A stretch of 64,000 nucleotides of DNA from Daucus carota subsp. sativus (taxonomy: Eukaryota > Streptophyta > Magnoliopsida > Apiales > Apiaceae). The number at the start of each line of letters is the position of its first letter. Positions within the stretch are counted from its first letter, which is position 1. This document shows, one piece after another, positions 47,502 through 61,290 of the stretch. A model generated the notes under the pieces. It ran no database searches, was not told the DNA's origin, and worked only from the letters and a program-made list of their open reading frames with translations. The stretch spans positions 35,923,598 through 35,987,597 of the forward strand of contig NC_030385.2 of the NCBI RefSeq assembly GCF_001625215.2, given 5' to 3'. The translations under genes and the position numbers were made by a program.

Positions 47502-50500
47502 ATGAATGAAATGTTCCCTTCTTCCGAGTCACTAGCTACAAAGGATTATTCAACGAGTGTCTACTCGTCTCGAGCTGGTGAGACTGAACAGAAGTTAGAT
47601 ACTGGAAATATCGAGGAAGCTGAATTATCTTTGCGGGAGAATGGTTCTTTAAATTACGAGGTGCTTTCTCTGTTTAATTGTGCTCAATATTTTCTTTACT
47701 ACATGAGCCTTTTGTTGAGTAAAATTTCCAATCTTTAGAATTCTGTTTTTCATTACTTCCCCAAGTTTCTTTCAAATTTTGTTTTTCCACTTCTTGACTT
47801 CTGGCTTTGTTCGTCATTATCTTTTGTTTTAAATGTTCATTTATTGGCATCTTTTGTAGGAAGCCAGAGCTTTACTAGGAAGGTTTGAGTATCAAAAGGG
47901 AAACATAGAAGCTGCACTACATGTGTTCGAAGGGATAGATGTTGCTGCAATCACACCAAAAATGATAGCCACTCTTGGTGCAAGAGGAGAGCCTCATAAA
48001 AGACGTTCACGTAGTTTTGCAACCCAGCCAATGTCCTTACATTCTGTGAGCTTGCTCCTGGAAGCTGTCTTTCTGAGAACAAAATCGTTACAAATCTTAG
48101 GGAGGTATAAAGGTAATTTCTGATTGTAATCCACCATCTTATCAAGGATCACTGTTTCTTGTGAAGTGTTGTGGGAAGTTATTATGATTGTAATATGATT
48201 ATTACCTATATTTGGAGAAATAACCAAGCATGATGCCTGAAAAGTTGTGATAGTCCACTAACTTTGAATTGTTTTCTGAATTTAGCTTTGTCTAATTCGA
48301 AGTCATTCTTCTTTAGGTTCTCTTGTAAGCCTGAAGAGTTTGTGAATAATCAAGTACAAAGATTGGTTTCTTTCACATTTAAGTTATACTTTTGTCTACT
48401 GCTAATATATAGTAATATCGGATTATCAATGGCAAACCATATTCACTTGCTGTTGCAGAATTTTGGCAGAAATATAGCTACTACACATAATATATATATA
48501 AATTTTATGCTATTCATTTACTATTAAATGTAAAATTGAACTTGAAAGTGTAACGCGGGCCTTAGCATGTCAATAAAAGCTCAGTTTTAAGTTCTAAAAA
48601 TGCAACATATCTCATGGAGCACAATAGCACACGCCGTCCCAATTAGTTTACATACTGAGGGTTGCTTTTTTTGTGTGTAATGTTGGAATGATTGAGACAA
48701 AAAAATTTCCTCCGTGTGAACCTTCGTTTTTCAATATATGCATGACTTTATAACATTTTCATGGTTCATTGTTGCCGAGGGCAGGAATTAACTCAAAATA
48801 TTTGGGCCAGGTAAACCTTCATTTGAAGGTTACTTCACTCTTGCTATGCATGATTTCATAGTGCTCTCTTCGGTTTATTGTTAGCAAAAACAGGAACTTG
48901 AGTCAACCTTTTTGGACCAGGAAACCCGTCATTGAATTCAAGGGCTAACGCGGCTCTTGCTCTTTTTTGCAGAAGCTGCTCAATCATGCACGGTTATTCT
49001 GGACATAGTTGAATCGTCATTACCCGGAGGTTTTCCTGAAAACTTTGGCGCTGAATTTAAATTGCAGGGCACCCTTACTAATGCAGTCGAGTTGCTTCCA
49101 GAACTATGGAAACTTTCTGATTCTCCTCGTGAAGCTATCTTGTCATATCGGCGGGCACTTCTCTTTCGGTGGAACCTAAATGCGGAAACTACAGCTAAGA
49201 TTCAAAAAAGATTTGCCATTTTTCTTTTATACAGTGGTGGAGAAGCTAGTCCCCCGACCCTTCGATCCCAAATGGATAGTTCGTTTGTACCTAAAAATAA
49301 CATGGAGGAGGCCATTCTTTTGCTAATGATTTTATCAAGGAAAGTATCCCTAAGATTAATTAAGTGGGACCCATCTATTCTGGATCACCTTCAATATGCT
49401 TTATCTCTCTGTGGAGGAGGAATGGATTTGGCTAATCAAATAGAAGAACTGCTTCCTGGGGTCATTGATCGAAAAGATATGTACTACACGCTAGCCCTCT
49501 GTTACCATGCAGAAAGAGATGATTTAGGTGCTTTAAATTTGTTGAACAAACTGTTGCATAGCAGCGAGGATCCAAATCACATGCCAGCATTATTGATGGC
49601 TTCCAAAATCTACAGCGAGAGCTGCAATTATGCGGACGGTACCAAATATGCCCTCAGAGCTTTGAAAAACTCAAAAGGCAGATGTGAGCTGATATTCGGT
49701 GTTGCCAACTCCTTCCTCGGCATTTCACTTGCAACACTATCTAGATCAGCTCTAACAGACTCTGAAAGAACTAAGACACAGTCCGAAGCACTCCAGTTCC
49801 TGGAAACAGCTGCGAGAATGACAAATCTAACCAATTCCAGTGTCATATATCATCTCAGTTTAGAGTATGCTGAGCAGAGGAAATTGGACGCTGCACTTCT
49901 ATATGCGAAGTCCCTGCTTAAATTAGGAGGCTCTAATATTTCATGGTGGCTATTGGTGGCTAGGATACTTTCTGCGCAAAAGCGACTTGATGATGCTGAA
50001 ACAATTGTCGATGCTGCACTAGAGCAGACACGGAAGTGGGATCAGGGAGAACTGTTGCGTACTAAAGCTAAACTCCAAATAGCACAGGGTAGATTAAAAA
50101 GTGCCATTGGAACATACACTCAGCTTCTTGCTGTTCTACAAATTCGTAGTAAAAGCTATGGATTTGAGAAACACCTTCATGAGGTAGGTCACTTCGTATA
50201 TAATGTGATAGTCCCATTATTTGGCCTTCTGCATTGTAGCTCCAAAATTTGTCAACATTAAGCCTATATTTGGATGTTCTTGGGCTTTCTAAATTCTCAG
50301 CCTTCTCCTCAACATTTCTTTGTCAATTTCATAATATTTTTTTTAATAGTTTTAACAGGTCATTGATCGTTGGGAAATATTCTGCTAATTACTTTTAGCA
50401 GTATATGTTTTCTTGTTACTACTTTGTAACTTTCTATGTACTGATTGAGCAGGACGCTGTAAATCGCATTAGGAGCTTAGAATTGGAGACATGGCACGAT

Positions 50501-51264
50501 CTAGCTTTATTGTACATAAGCTTGTCAAAGTGGCATGATGCTGAGATTTGTCTTTCAAAATCGAAGGCCATAAGAACAGATTCTGCATCTAGATGTCATG
50601 CAACTGGTAAGCTCATAATTAAAATAAATCAACTTCTCTTTCTTAGTTTTCATATGACTAGAGAGTATGTTTGCATATATGTACAGGGGTACGATCACCA
50701 TGAATGACCCCGTTGAACGTGCAATTATATATACTGATATACATATTTATCATGTTGAACTTCGACCTTAGAGATTTTGACCTACTTAGATTTATTTAAA
50801 AAATTGAAATCTAATGAAATGAAGACGTATTTGCTAACTGCCCCTGTTAATGTAAGAGTACATACATAAAAGATAAATACTTCCAAACTCACATATTTGC
50901 TCAAAGTAGATTTTAAGATGATGTAATCATAAATTTTGCTTTCGTAGGAGTGCTTTATAAAGCAAAAGGCCTCCACAAAGAAGCATTAGAAGCCTTTTCA
51001 ATTGCTTTAGATGTTGATCCTACACACGTCTCAAGTTTGGTTTCCATGGCTGTGGTTCTGAGACGGTTTGGTGAACGATCAGTGCCAGTTGCAAGAAGCT
51101 TGTTGACAGAAGCACTGCGTCTTGATAGAATGAACTATTCCGCATGGTATAATCTTGGTCTGCTTTACAAGGACAAGGGTGCTGCATTCGCATCAGAGGC
51201 TGCTGAGTGTTTCGAGGCTGCTATACTTATCGAGGAGACTGCGCCAGTTGAGCCTTTCCGGTGA
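47502..51264 (+). CDS. NPGR2: NPGR2 (No Pollen Germination-Related 2), TPR calmodulin-binding protein
   Basis: Five coding exons: 47502-47660, 47860-48112, 48973-50183, 50453-50606 and 50948-51264. Phases agree and give 697 aa, near NPG1/NPGR lengths. It opens MNEMFPSSESLATKDYSTSV, then NYE-EARALLGRFEYQKGNIEAAL. Tetratricopeptide-like helices run through the protein, clearest at LLSAQKRLDDAETIV, LALLYISLSKWHDAEICL, YKAKGLHKEALEAFSIALDV and AWYNLGLLYKDKGAAFASEA. By family knowledge NPG/NPGR proteins bind calmodulin. They also tether PI4-kinase alpha at the plasma membrane with HYCCIN and EFOP, and are required for pollen germination. The start is chosen as the first ATG after the in-frame stop at 47496. 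Confidence 0.94.
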
Positions 51265-52478
51265 CGCTCGAATCGTATATAAGTTCTCAGAGTTTTAGAA
51301 ATTTTGTTTAACAAGTTTTTTACACCTCTTATGAATAAAAGTTGTAAAAGCAGTGACTTTGTTCCAGTTCAAAGGGAAAAGATACAAGTACATATCGAGC
51401 AGCTGTAGTTATGTATCTGGATTTATTACTCAAATATTTTATCACGAAGCCTTGCTTCATTTTTGCTTATTTTTGACGACGAGATATAGACAGCCTTGAG
51501 GTGTTTGGTGATTTGTTCCTCTATTTTTTTATTATGCGATAAGTAATGGATGCTGAGATTGTTTGACGTAACCTAAAAGTGGTTATTTATTTTTGATAAT
51601 TTAAAAAGTAACGGATACCTGAGATTGTTTGTTTGACGTATCTTAAAAATGGTTATTGCTTATAAACGAGAAGTGAATTATAAATGCGAGGTAATTTTCA
51701 ATTTTTTTATTTGGATAAATTCTTTTGGTGTTTCCAAATTATTGAATAAAAAAATTATTAATATAATAATAAATTATTATAAATTATCTTTTAAAGTGGC
51801 CCGATACATATTTTATAAAATCAAATTTCAAAAAAAAAAAAGTCACTAAAAAAACTAGAATTTTTAACTTCTCATATTTGACTTTTAAATTGACTTATAA
51901 ATCGTTACACAAATTGTACCTATAAGTTGCTACATGTATTCAGTCTTGCATTCAGCATTTGAAGTGCATTGTTTGCCTGCATGTACTCAACTAATCTTTG
52001 GAAGCCGGGGCGATCAAGAATTCTTGGTATCAAGTGTAATGTCTATATATAAATGAGCCTACTCTGTACTCGAAAATGGCAGAACTCTCATTTCCACCAG
52101 GTTCAGATGTCCAATTACCTTTCTCACTATCTATATTTTATCCGCGTCAGGGTGCTTGTGGAAGAACCAGAAATGGAGTTCCTGAGAATCATTAAGCGAA
52201 CGGCTTCTGAGGATGGATATGAACGAAAACGAAGTTACTAACAAGACATCTACACGAAATCACATACAACTAGATTTTGAATATGTATTTTGTGATGAAA
52301 TAAATCACTTACATCTTCGTGCATATATGCCTAGAATTACATTAAGGAGTTGTCATGAATACAGTTACACCTGGAGAAGAAATTAGCATTAGAAAAGCAG
52401 TGATAGCAGGCATTGAAGTTCGTAAATTCAAATCACTGGACTAATAAGAAGAAAATGGAGGGAGATGTGCCCAACATG
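51265..52478. other. Convergent 3' UTRs of NPGR2 and PSAT1 genes
   Basis: No gene is supported. An imperfect duplication (GTAACGGATACCTGAGATTG and a GTAATGGATGCTGAGATTG variant) at about 51540-51660 is the only structure seen. The short frame at 52053-52241 lacks support. Confidence 0.6.
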
Positions 52479-55400
52479 TTATACATAATTTGCGAGAAGA
52501 TTGATTGAAGTATTCCTTAGCCTGCAGCTCTGACCCAGGTGAACATCTCCAAAAACATACCTGTATCACTGCATAATTAAGTGGATTGCCAATAAAAGAG
52601 TCAACCTCATAAGGAAATTATACAGACCTATATTCACAATTCTCTGACCAGGCACAACGAGCTTTTCCATAATCCCAGTAGCAGTCCTCATCTCTTAATG
52701 GTCCACGCTTAGCTGTTCCAAAGGAAATTATGAGGTAAGTTTTAATTAAGAAGAAAGTTTGAGTAAAAAGATGCTACCTTTTGTGACAAACTTTGTTGTT
52801 TTATTTGGATGAATATCATTCCACATTTCAAGCCATAGTTCCCGCATCAAAACTGGGGATCTCACAATATTCCTGTGGTTTGCTGCAAAGAGGCAGAGTC
52901 GGTGTCCAGTAGGTGCCTCCATTAAATAAAAAGAGCAACTACTATACAGTTCAGCTACTTGTTTCAGATGATCCAAGAGGCTCTCATGGACTAATAAATG
53001 CTGAAGAACAGTATCAATATTTGGTTTTCAATAGTTACAGCTAGATTACTTGCAATGCATTCCAGAGTGTGAAACTGGTAACAGCTATCGCTAAAACATA
53101 CTCCGTAATAGGGAAAAATAGAGAGGAAGCAATTCAAAAGCAGCACAGAAAGCAGACAACACTGACAGATATAGATGAGTTACTGATTAACATCCATGTT
53201 ACTCCTTTCCTTTACTGCGACATCAGGGATTCCTGACTCAATTTTATCAATGTTATGAGCATGCTCTGAAGGACATAGGAGGGTCCTTCACACAGTTTAA
53301 AGTTGTAAAAAATCTAATACCTTTATCAAGTTCCCAAACTGCAGTCTTCTTTCCTGGAAGATTTTCAGAATCTTCAAAATACGTTATGTACTTAACCCTG
53401 GGTGACCTTGTCATGTTTGCAACAACATCCCCCTCGAGAATGTGTTCGACATTTAGCTGCACCTGTATGTCTGATCCATCATGCTCCGACTAACACAGTT
53501 AATGAAGAATATAAGCACATGGTGGTAAGATCATATTTTAATCAGCATTTACGAAGAACAATTTTGTAATGTGCGATGGCATTTGGTTGTTAAATATATT
53601 TAGGTTCAGCAGTATGACTGTGAGGCAACATGGGGAAATATTTTTCCGATGTACGGGCTTCATTAATCTTCATTACATTTCAATTATATGTATGGAGTCG
53701 ATTAGAAAAATAGCACTAAATCATCAAAGTATACTTTTGAATGCTACTAATAAATAAGTAGCTTTCAGAAAACTTAAGCTGGGGAGACATTGAGAAGTAA
53801 ATGTAACTACTACCTAGAGCTAAATTGTAAGAAGCTACAAAATTTAAGATTTTTAAAAAATCTACAGATCAACATATATGTTGACATCTGTGCAAGATTA
53901 ATGATCCAGGAGAAGACGACCAAATCACACATTGCAGTGTGAAGATCTGTTGCCCATTCGAAATGACTAGAGTAGTAGTGTATGTGTATGTGTAAGCTTT
54001 ATGTGAACTGACATTCATCAATATAGTGTCTTAATATTATGAGATCATCAACATCTAGGGTAACTCTGATACTTTATATCAGAATAAGCAGCTTGCCTGC
54101 AATAGTGGAAATGGTTCTGTGTTGCAGAGAAAGGTATTACTTCCACATCTTTAGAATTTGAAAAACACTAAACAAGAAAGATATAATATGCGAAGGAAAT
54201 TAAAAATAAAATAATTATTTGATATTATTCCTGATCCATTGGAGGTGAATTATTAAATGTCATACAAATCCTCTTGGAGATTATAGTTAAGTTCATAAAA
54301 CAAAAGGTAATGGGATAATCATTAGGTGGTATGGCTGAGTACCTGCGGAGCCCTTGTTATATTTACTTTTGGCCCCAGCCAAGTCTTGCACCAGGACAGC
54401 GAATTATAAGGCACCTGCAAATTGATATACTTCAATGTGTTCAATATTACAATGCTAATAAAAACCCTTCTGAGTTGACTTTTGAGGTTAGCAAGAACTG
54501 TGAAATAGCATATAAGAGTGCACAACTGAAAGCTCATCTATATGATCCATGAGGCTGAAGCAGATAACCCTGGACCTCAAATGTCACAGTGTTGGTATAA
54601 AATTACAGTACTCAAGAAAAAACAGTGATAGGGGAAATCGGAAGGCCTTCGGGAATAAATTCAATTTCATTGGTAATTTCACCCCAAGGTCACGGTTTGT
54701 TCTTAGACAGGAGTGTTCATACTAATTATTCAATGAGAACATACTAGAGATGAAAAATGTTCACACTTATCATCCAAAAAGAAATTCAAGAAGACGTGTG
54801 TTTCCAGCATACCGTTTCATCGCCACTTGTTGCTCCTGGATTTCCACTAACCAGATTACCTGACCTAAATGGATGTGCAAGTATAAGAATTACTTCTATA
54901 TATTGAGAGTATCTGCATACAGAACATGTGAAATAATAACTGAAAGATGCATATGTACAGCCCCCGACCAGGAGGATTATAGCTTATATACGTTCTTAGG
55001 TACAAGTGTCGGACATGGGTGCGGATTCAAGTGTTCAGATTTAATTCTAAAAATTGTGGATTCCTGGATGTGGAACCAAACTTGGAGACAGGCAGGGACT
55101 CAGCATGTATATTAAACATTTTTATTTTTGTGTAATATTAATTCATTGTACATTTTTAAGAATAGAAACAAGTTATTGACAGAACTTGCTATCTGTATAG
55201 AAGTTGTCAGGAAGTGCGGCTTATAAGTCATTTTCAAATAGATTGCTGCAAGGTAAGATGGCCAGTTTCAATACATCCGTAACATTGGGTAGACAAAATG
55301 AAGTGTTTGACCAGCATGTTAGTTCAGGAGGGACATTCAAAGATTATAATTAAAACCAGCTACATCAACTGAGACGGTGATCAGTGGCGCATATAATAAA

Positions 55401-58400
55401 ATTTATCATACTGGATGAGAAAGATACGGTGTGATGAATCTAATATAGGTCCACTCTTCAGATCTTGATCTTCCTTTTATTTCTAGCACAAAATTTGAAC
55501 AACTTTTGGTAGCAGAACAGGTTAGTAATTAGTATAAGACACATTTTCCATTCATTTGTAGTTGTGTATCTCTACTGCTCCACCAGCAGGATCATGCAAA
55601 ATTACATAATGTGAGCGTACAAACTCCCCTTCTGATTTAATTCAAGAAGGAACTAGTTCAAAAAGAAAAAACTAAAAACTGGAGTTTAGCTTATTCTTAT
55701 TCAAGGGCTTAATCATTTAATAATAATTACCCACCCCAAAACCAATCGTCGGGGTCAGTTGTTTGGTATTTAGGTTTAAGAGGAAAACATTCTTGAGAAG
55801 AAATATAGCAAATAAAATGAAGTGCCATCTACATAAGCTACCATGATCAGGCTATAATATACAAGGCTCCTTTTTGCATTTACCTGGAATATAAGGATCC
55901 TTCAATCTCATATATCACATCGGTTATGATCCAATTATCAGGGTAAGGCTTTCCACTTGGTGCAAAATAATATCCGACCTGTCATGCCAACTTGACAACT
56001 TATAGGAATACTAAGTAATCATACATAAACAAATTTTCTTTTTAAATGAATGATGGCTGTTCCACCAAAAAAAAGTGCATTTTTACAAAATATAACAAAG
56101 AAAATAGTAAATAGGCAGGAAGTAAACCCATTTCGCATAGGCACAAGCTTCGGATCATACTGGTATGCAGTAGAAAAATGATAAATCTGGAAAATTGTCT
56201 ACAAGTAGGGCGAAGGGTTGCTAACATTGAATTGATACAATATTCTTTCTACAACAATCAACTTGTTGGTCAAGTATAAGACTTTAGATTAACTTTAATG
56301 ATCTAATCTTCATCACAAACAGATTCAAGAAGAATACTGGAATACAAGCTTCAATTCTTAGCCACTGATATGATTCTCAAAAACCAAACATGCTTTGTTG
56401 GTAGGGCAGTTTTATGGAAGTGAAATAGTAGGTTATATTTTTTAATTTTATATAAGATATAGCAAACTAAGTCAACTGATAGTCAGTGAACAACCTAATA
56501 GCAGCTATGCTGAATGTGTGTACAATGATATTACATACTTTTAAACTCAATAAAGGATAAGAGTACGATGATGATTCCTCTTTATAGTTAAATGAAAAGT
56601 ATAATCACAGTGAGTAACGATTAAGACAATAAAAAACATCAATAAGGAGGTGAAGTAGAGTAAATAATAGATGTACCTCTGTTTTTAAATCAACTCCATA
56701 GATGCAAAAGATGTTTTTTAAAGGAGGTCTTTCCCAAGGTGTTAGCGGATTAAGAATAGGATCACTATGATATGAACTGCCATGCAAATTTGAATGTGCG
56801 TTGAAAACATATCAGGATAATTTAAACCACTCAGATGAAGATGATGCATAATAAAATTAGTAACGATAGTTTGCAATGTTCACAAGTATCTGTTCACTGT
56901 TGAATAATACTGTGAATATACTTGTCGGGGCATATTATACGACATACAGGCAGTAAATTTATGAGAGTGACTTGTAGGTTGTGAGAGTAATTGTCTTATA
57001 GGTAAAACGTTTTGCAAGCACTAAAGAAAATGTCACTGAATCATAAATGATAAAGATTACTTACTTATTCAATTGGTACAATACCCTTTTACTATCAGGA
57101 TCATAATCTTCTATTGCTTTGAAAAAGGTCCCATCTGCTACTTCATGAGCAGAGAAGGATAATAGATTTGACAGACCGCATTCCATGCTAGACAAGTTTC
57201 CCCGTGCAGCATTTAAAAAGGATGAATAAGCATCATCTCCTGCTAAGATAGCAGATATAATATATGAGCATATTCAAGTAAAGTGCTGCTAAAATAATGC
57301 AGTTGCTTTAAAAAAAAAAATTTACCCCGAAAAGGAACCTCGATGTTGACAACATTAGTTGGCCACCCAGAAAAATTGAACTTTAATTTGTCTGTGTCAC
57401 AATGGTACACTTTGTGACCTTTTTTGCTATTACCAGCTAGATGTTTGCTGTACATATTATCAGACCTACAATACTTTGAAAATGGCAGCATCCAAAGTGT
57501 AGAGGCAAATGAATTGGACATCAATCGAGCTGTCCCCTGATACCTTGCCAATTTATTTCATGATCACATGTTAATACATGCTTTCAACAAATAGAGATCA
57601 CAAGAAAAAGTTTTCAAGCATCCACAAAGATAACAGATAAAAAAATACACTTATTCTATTTCCAAAAAGGTTATAAGAGAGTTTTGCATTGTATTTTCAA
57701 CTAATATCTTTATATAAGGGAGGTAAGAAGTCAATAAATAATACAAAATTTTCAATCCATTTTACATAACAGTGTAGTAGATTTCTAATCCAGCCAGGTT
57801 TTCCGGTCAACTAAACTAATACTTGCCTGTTTAATAATAACAATAAGGATCTACTTGAAAATACAGATCTATTGATACTTGAAATGGATCGGCAGTAAGT
57901 ATGACTACATAATGTTATGATTCATTAAAATAGACCACTTATTAAGATGTGATAGATTTCTGGCTAGCAGCTGATAGATGATGTAGACTAGATGCGAATT
58001 TAAAAACAGAAGAAATCATCAACATATATATCTTGAAAAGAATACGAAAAGAACCTCAGAAACAGGAAGACCAAATGTCACTCCAGAAAGTGTTGATTCA
58101 ATCATCTGTACTGAACCAAGAAAAGGTGATCCTGAAATCAGATGAGCAGCACAAAGTCTGGATTAAATTGTGTGAACTGCTCTGACCAACTCTGTTAAAA
58201 AAGTGGTTCAGATTCAGATGAGGCAACTATACCGACGGCAAAGTAAGCATGTATGTGATCATCCAGCCATTGAATGTATGCTTTGGGTGCAATCTCAAGC
58301 TTCAGCCACTCCAAGAAGTACCGGAAAACATTGTTACCCAGTGAATGCGCAAAAACTATTGAGGGACCGCCACGCTGTTTAAGTGCAGTTTCAAAAGCGA

Positions 58401-60767
58401 GCCTGCAACAACATGTTCAATAGTTTCCCTTAAATAGCATTACGGGACCTATTTAAGAAGCTAATATCAACAAGTGAAAACTTGAGGGTTTGAAACTAGA
58501 AAATATATGTTCAGTGTTGCAAGTAAAATAATACAAGTAACTGAATATTCTGAAACAAAAAGAGATGCAATAACTGCTCCCTCCCGTTCGAACGTTGGAA
58601 TGATTAGTCCAAAAAAAAAAAAAATTCAATCAAACTTATAGAAATTCTAAACTTTCACAAGCATGTGCACCAATCTCATTGCACTTCACATCAGCAGAAC
58701 GAAAAACAAGAGATACACGTACAGAAAAACATGACAAAATCAATCTCTAACAAGGATGTCAACAGCGAGATGCTTATTCTGTCTTGCAATTTATCTTACA
58801 GAAAAGATATTTTACTTAACAAGGAATTGGCATCATAACATGGAAGAGTAAATGAACAGGATAAGCAAGAAGAAATGAAAATCTCCATGAGTGAATTGGT
58901 AAGCATAAACTAGAGTAAGAACTATAATATTTTATTACTTTCCTATATATTATTGTTCATGAGATACTGAAAGATGATTGTTTAATAGGATAGAACACTC
59001 CCCAGAAGTACGCACAATATAAGTTAATTTATGATGCATTTATCAGCAATATTGAACCGACAAGTTGAACAATCATGGAATTAATTTTACAAACTTTAGC
59101 TTGTGGAAGTAGAGGTCTCGCTCCTCAAGCTTTGATGGAGATAGCCTCCAGTCATATGGAGCAGGAATGATTGCATTGGCCTCAACTCCAAACTCAATGC
59201 ACCACTTGATCCAGTCTTTCCACACTGATGAAAGAGGGCCTGATTAACATGAAAATTATTCAGGGAGCGTAATATATTAAAGCAATTATAAAAGATGATA
59301 TGCATTCTCAATGTGCCAGCAACATTCAAACCGCTACAATTATTGACACAGTACGGCTCCTAGATAACTTATATATTCAAAAAAATTCAGATGTAACGAT
59401 GTAGATGCCATTTATACTACTATACAGTTTCCTTTATTCTTTTTTCCATAGCAAGGAGAGCCCCACTTAGCAATTTAATAAAAGAACTTTTCAGCATTGT
59501 CTCCAGACTTATCTTAAATCGATGTGTCTTCCTTCTGTATTCCAGATATAAAGGTAATATAGGAAACTGCATTTTCAGTCTAATGTTTACATCGAGCAGA
59601 AATTGCAGATGTCAAGACTGGAACAATGTACTCATACCTGTTATATAACCTGGATCAATCTCTGTTATTGCAGAAAGACCAGTGTCAGCGCGAGACTTGC
59701 ACTCAGGGTTATCTGATTGGGTGTAAGGGTCCAACAGCATGCACTTTAGCCAGCAATTTACAGCAGAAAGAAGCTGCCCAATAGATAGCATTATTCTTCC
59801 ATCTTCCATGGATATATTGGACAACAAATGCGCAGAATTTAGCATACTGACATACTCCACTGCTTAACACTTGAAAAAGCAATTCAAAGTGTGTATGCTT
59901 CAGCACGGATAAAGTATCTTATAACAATATAATTTGAAGTTTAAATTATCAGAAAGATGTACTTCATCTTTGCTCTTAAAATTACAAGCATGTGTATAAT
60001 ATATTGATAGATATTGCAGGGCAGTGACAAAAGTACGAAATATGAAACATTCTTGTAGATTGTGTAATAATGTCCAATGTCACATATATCAGTCCTTTTA
60101 GCCTTATGCAAACAAACACATATACCTCATTCACTTTGTTTGTATCTAGAAGTTCTTAAGGTGTCTTAACTTTTTGACCATCATAAAAACATAAAATAAC
60201 TAAAGTTAATTAAGTATATCGCACTTTTAAGTGAAATTATTGTCTTTTAACATAGCACCCCTTAACACATGCTTGCTGCACATTATTGCAACGTCTTACA
60301 AAGATTTAGCAGAATATATAATTCTGTCTTGAAGTTGTTGGTCCAGATTAAGTTACTTGAATCTGTTTCATAGTTCTCAAAATATAGAAATCTTGAATTT
60401 CCCATTTCCTATAAAGGATCATGTTTTTATACACATGTACTAGGAAAGAAGGTAGTCCTATCTTTAAAATTAAAATAAAATAAATAGGCATGACCCTTTA
60501 TATACATAAAGATGTGTATCATCTACCCCTACAAAAATTGTCATTTTCCAAAGAAAAAGATAAGAAATTGACACATGTACTTCCCTATAAAGAAACCCAC
60601 AATTATAATTACAAATATAGAGATGCACAGAGCAATGCAGAAGACAGTGAGGGAGAGAGAGGGAAGGGAGATAGAGAGAGGAAGGGAGAGGGAGGGAGGG
60701 AGGGAGGGAGAGAGAGAGAGAGAGGGAAGGGGAGAGAGAGAGAGGAAGAGGTGGGGAGAGAGGGAGG

Positions 60768-60806
<39 letters not shown>

Positions 60807-61030
60807 GTTACTTTAGTGGAGTCGAGCCAGACCAAATCAAGAGGATTGAAATCAAGTGGAGAGAAAGGACAGTCCAAAATAGACCAAGCTCTGAGTTGGG
60901 TAGAAGCAAAGCCAGGTATAATGATCCCTGATAGCTTCCCGTAGTTTCCGGTCAGAACTCTACCGTTGACGGCGGTGCTGTGTAGAGTGCCGATGACAAG
61001 AAGACCCAAGAAAAGTAGCTGTATATTCAT
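52479..61030 (-). CDS. PSAT1: Phospholipid:sterol O-acyltransferase (LCAT/PDAT family)
   Basis: Fifteen exons: 61030-60812, 59773-59638, 59239-59095, 58402-58233, 58131-58055, 57536-57326, 57239-57065, 56776-56677, 55978-55884, 54864-54813, 54414-54343, 53489-53321, 52882-52778, 52712-52628 and 52560-52479. Phases agree and give 630 aa, like Arabidopsis PSAT1. A signal peptide or anchor (MNIQLLFLGLLVIGTLHSTA) is followed by GKLSGIIIPGFASTQLRAWS. The alpha/beta-hydrolase nucleophile is in VFAHSLGNNVFRYF (Ser about 187). Acid and His candidates are GDETVPYN (Asp about 458) and SEHDGSD. The lid has NPLTPWERPPLKNIFCIYG. By family knowledge it moves an acyl group from phospholipid (PE) to sterols at the ER, making sterol esters. 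The exon 7 donor is placed at AATAA|GTAAGT so that phase and homology agree. Confidence 0.95.
60646..60804. repeat. Long purine (GA/GGGA) tract in intron 1 of PSAT1
   Basis: About 160 bases of nearly uninterrupted G/A, ending in a pure (GA)n run of about 30 bases. In the transcript it is a (CT)n tract starting eight bases after the exon 1 donor (AAA|GTAACACCTCTCTC). The Ser/Leu/Pro and Glu/Arg reading frames over it are artefacts of the repeat. Confidence 0.9.
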
Positions 61031-61290
61031 CTGACTCTATCTATGGAAATCCTATCTTTCTATGTATCAAACAGTTTGGAGGCTGAATTCGTTAAAAAAC
61101 TTTCGGGTGCTGAAATTTAGAGTACGATGATCTTTCTGTAACAACAATTAATATTAATTATTGAGTTCTTGACCGCAGAATCATCATCATCTCACCAGTC
61201 ACCAATCACCATGCATATTAGGGAGTTGCAACTTTTTCTTGTTTCGTCAACTATGAAAAGTCAATTCCAGATTTATTCTTTAAAATAGTA

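Noticed and set aside
52053-52241. 62-codon plus frame between NPGR2 and PSAT1
   Set aside because: Convergent 3' UTR region with no homology or splice support.
60470-61030. 186-codon minus frame with Ser/Leu/Pro repeats and plus-strand Glu/Arg repeats
   Set aside because: Only the first 73 codons are the true PSAT1 exon 1. The rest reads through the GA/CT repeat of intron 1.
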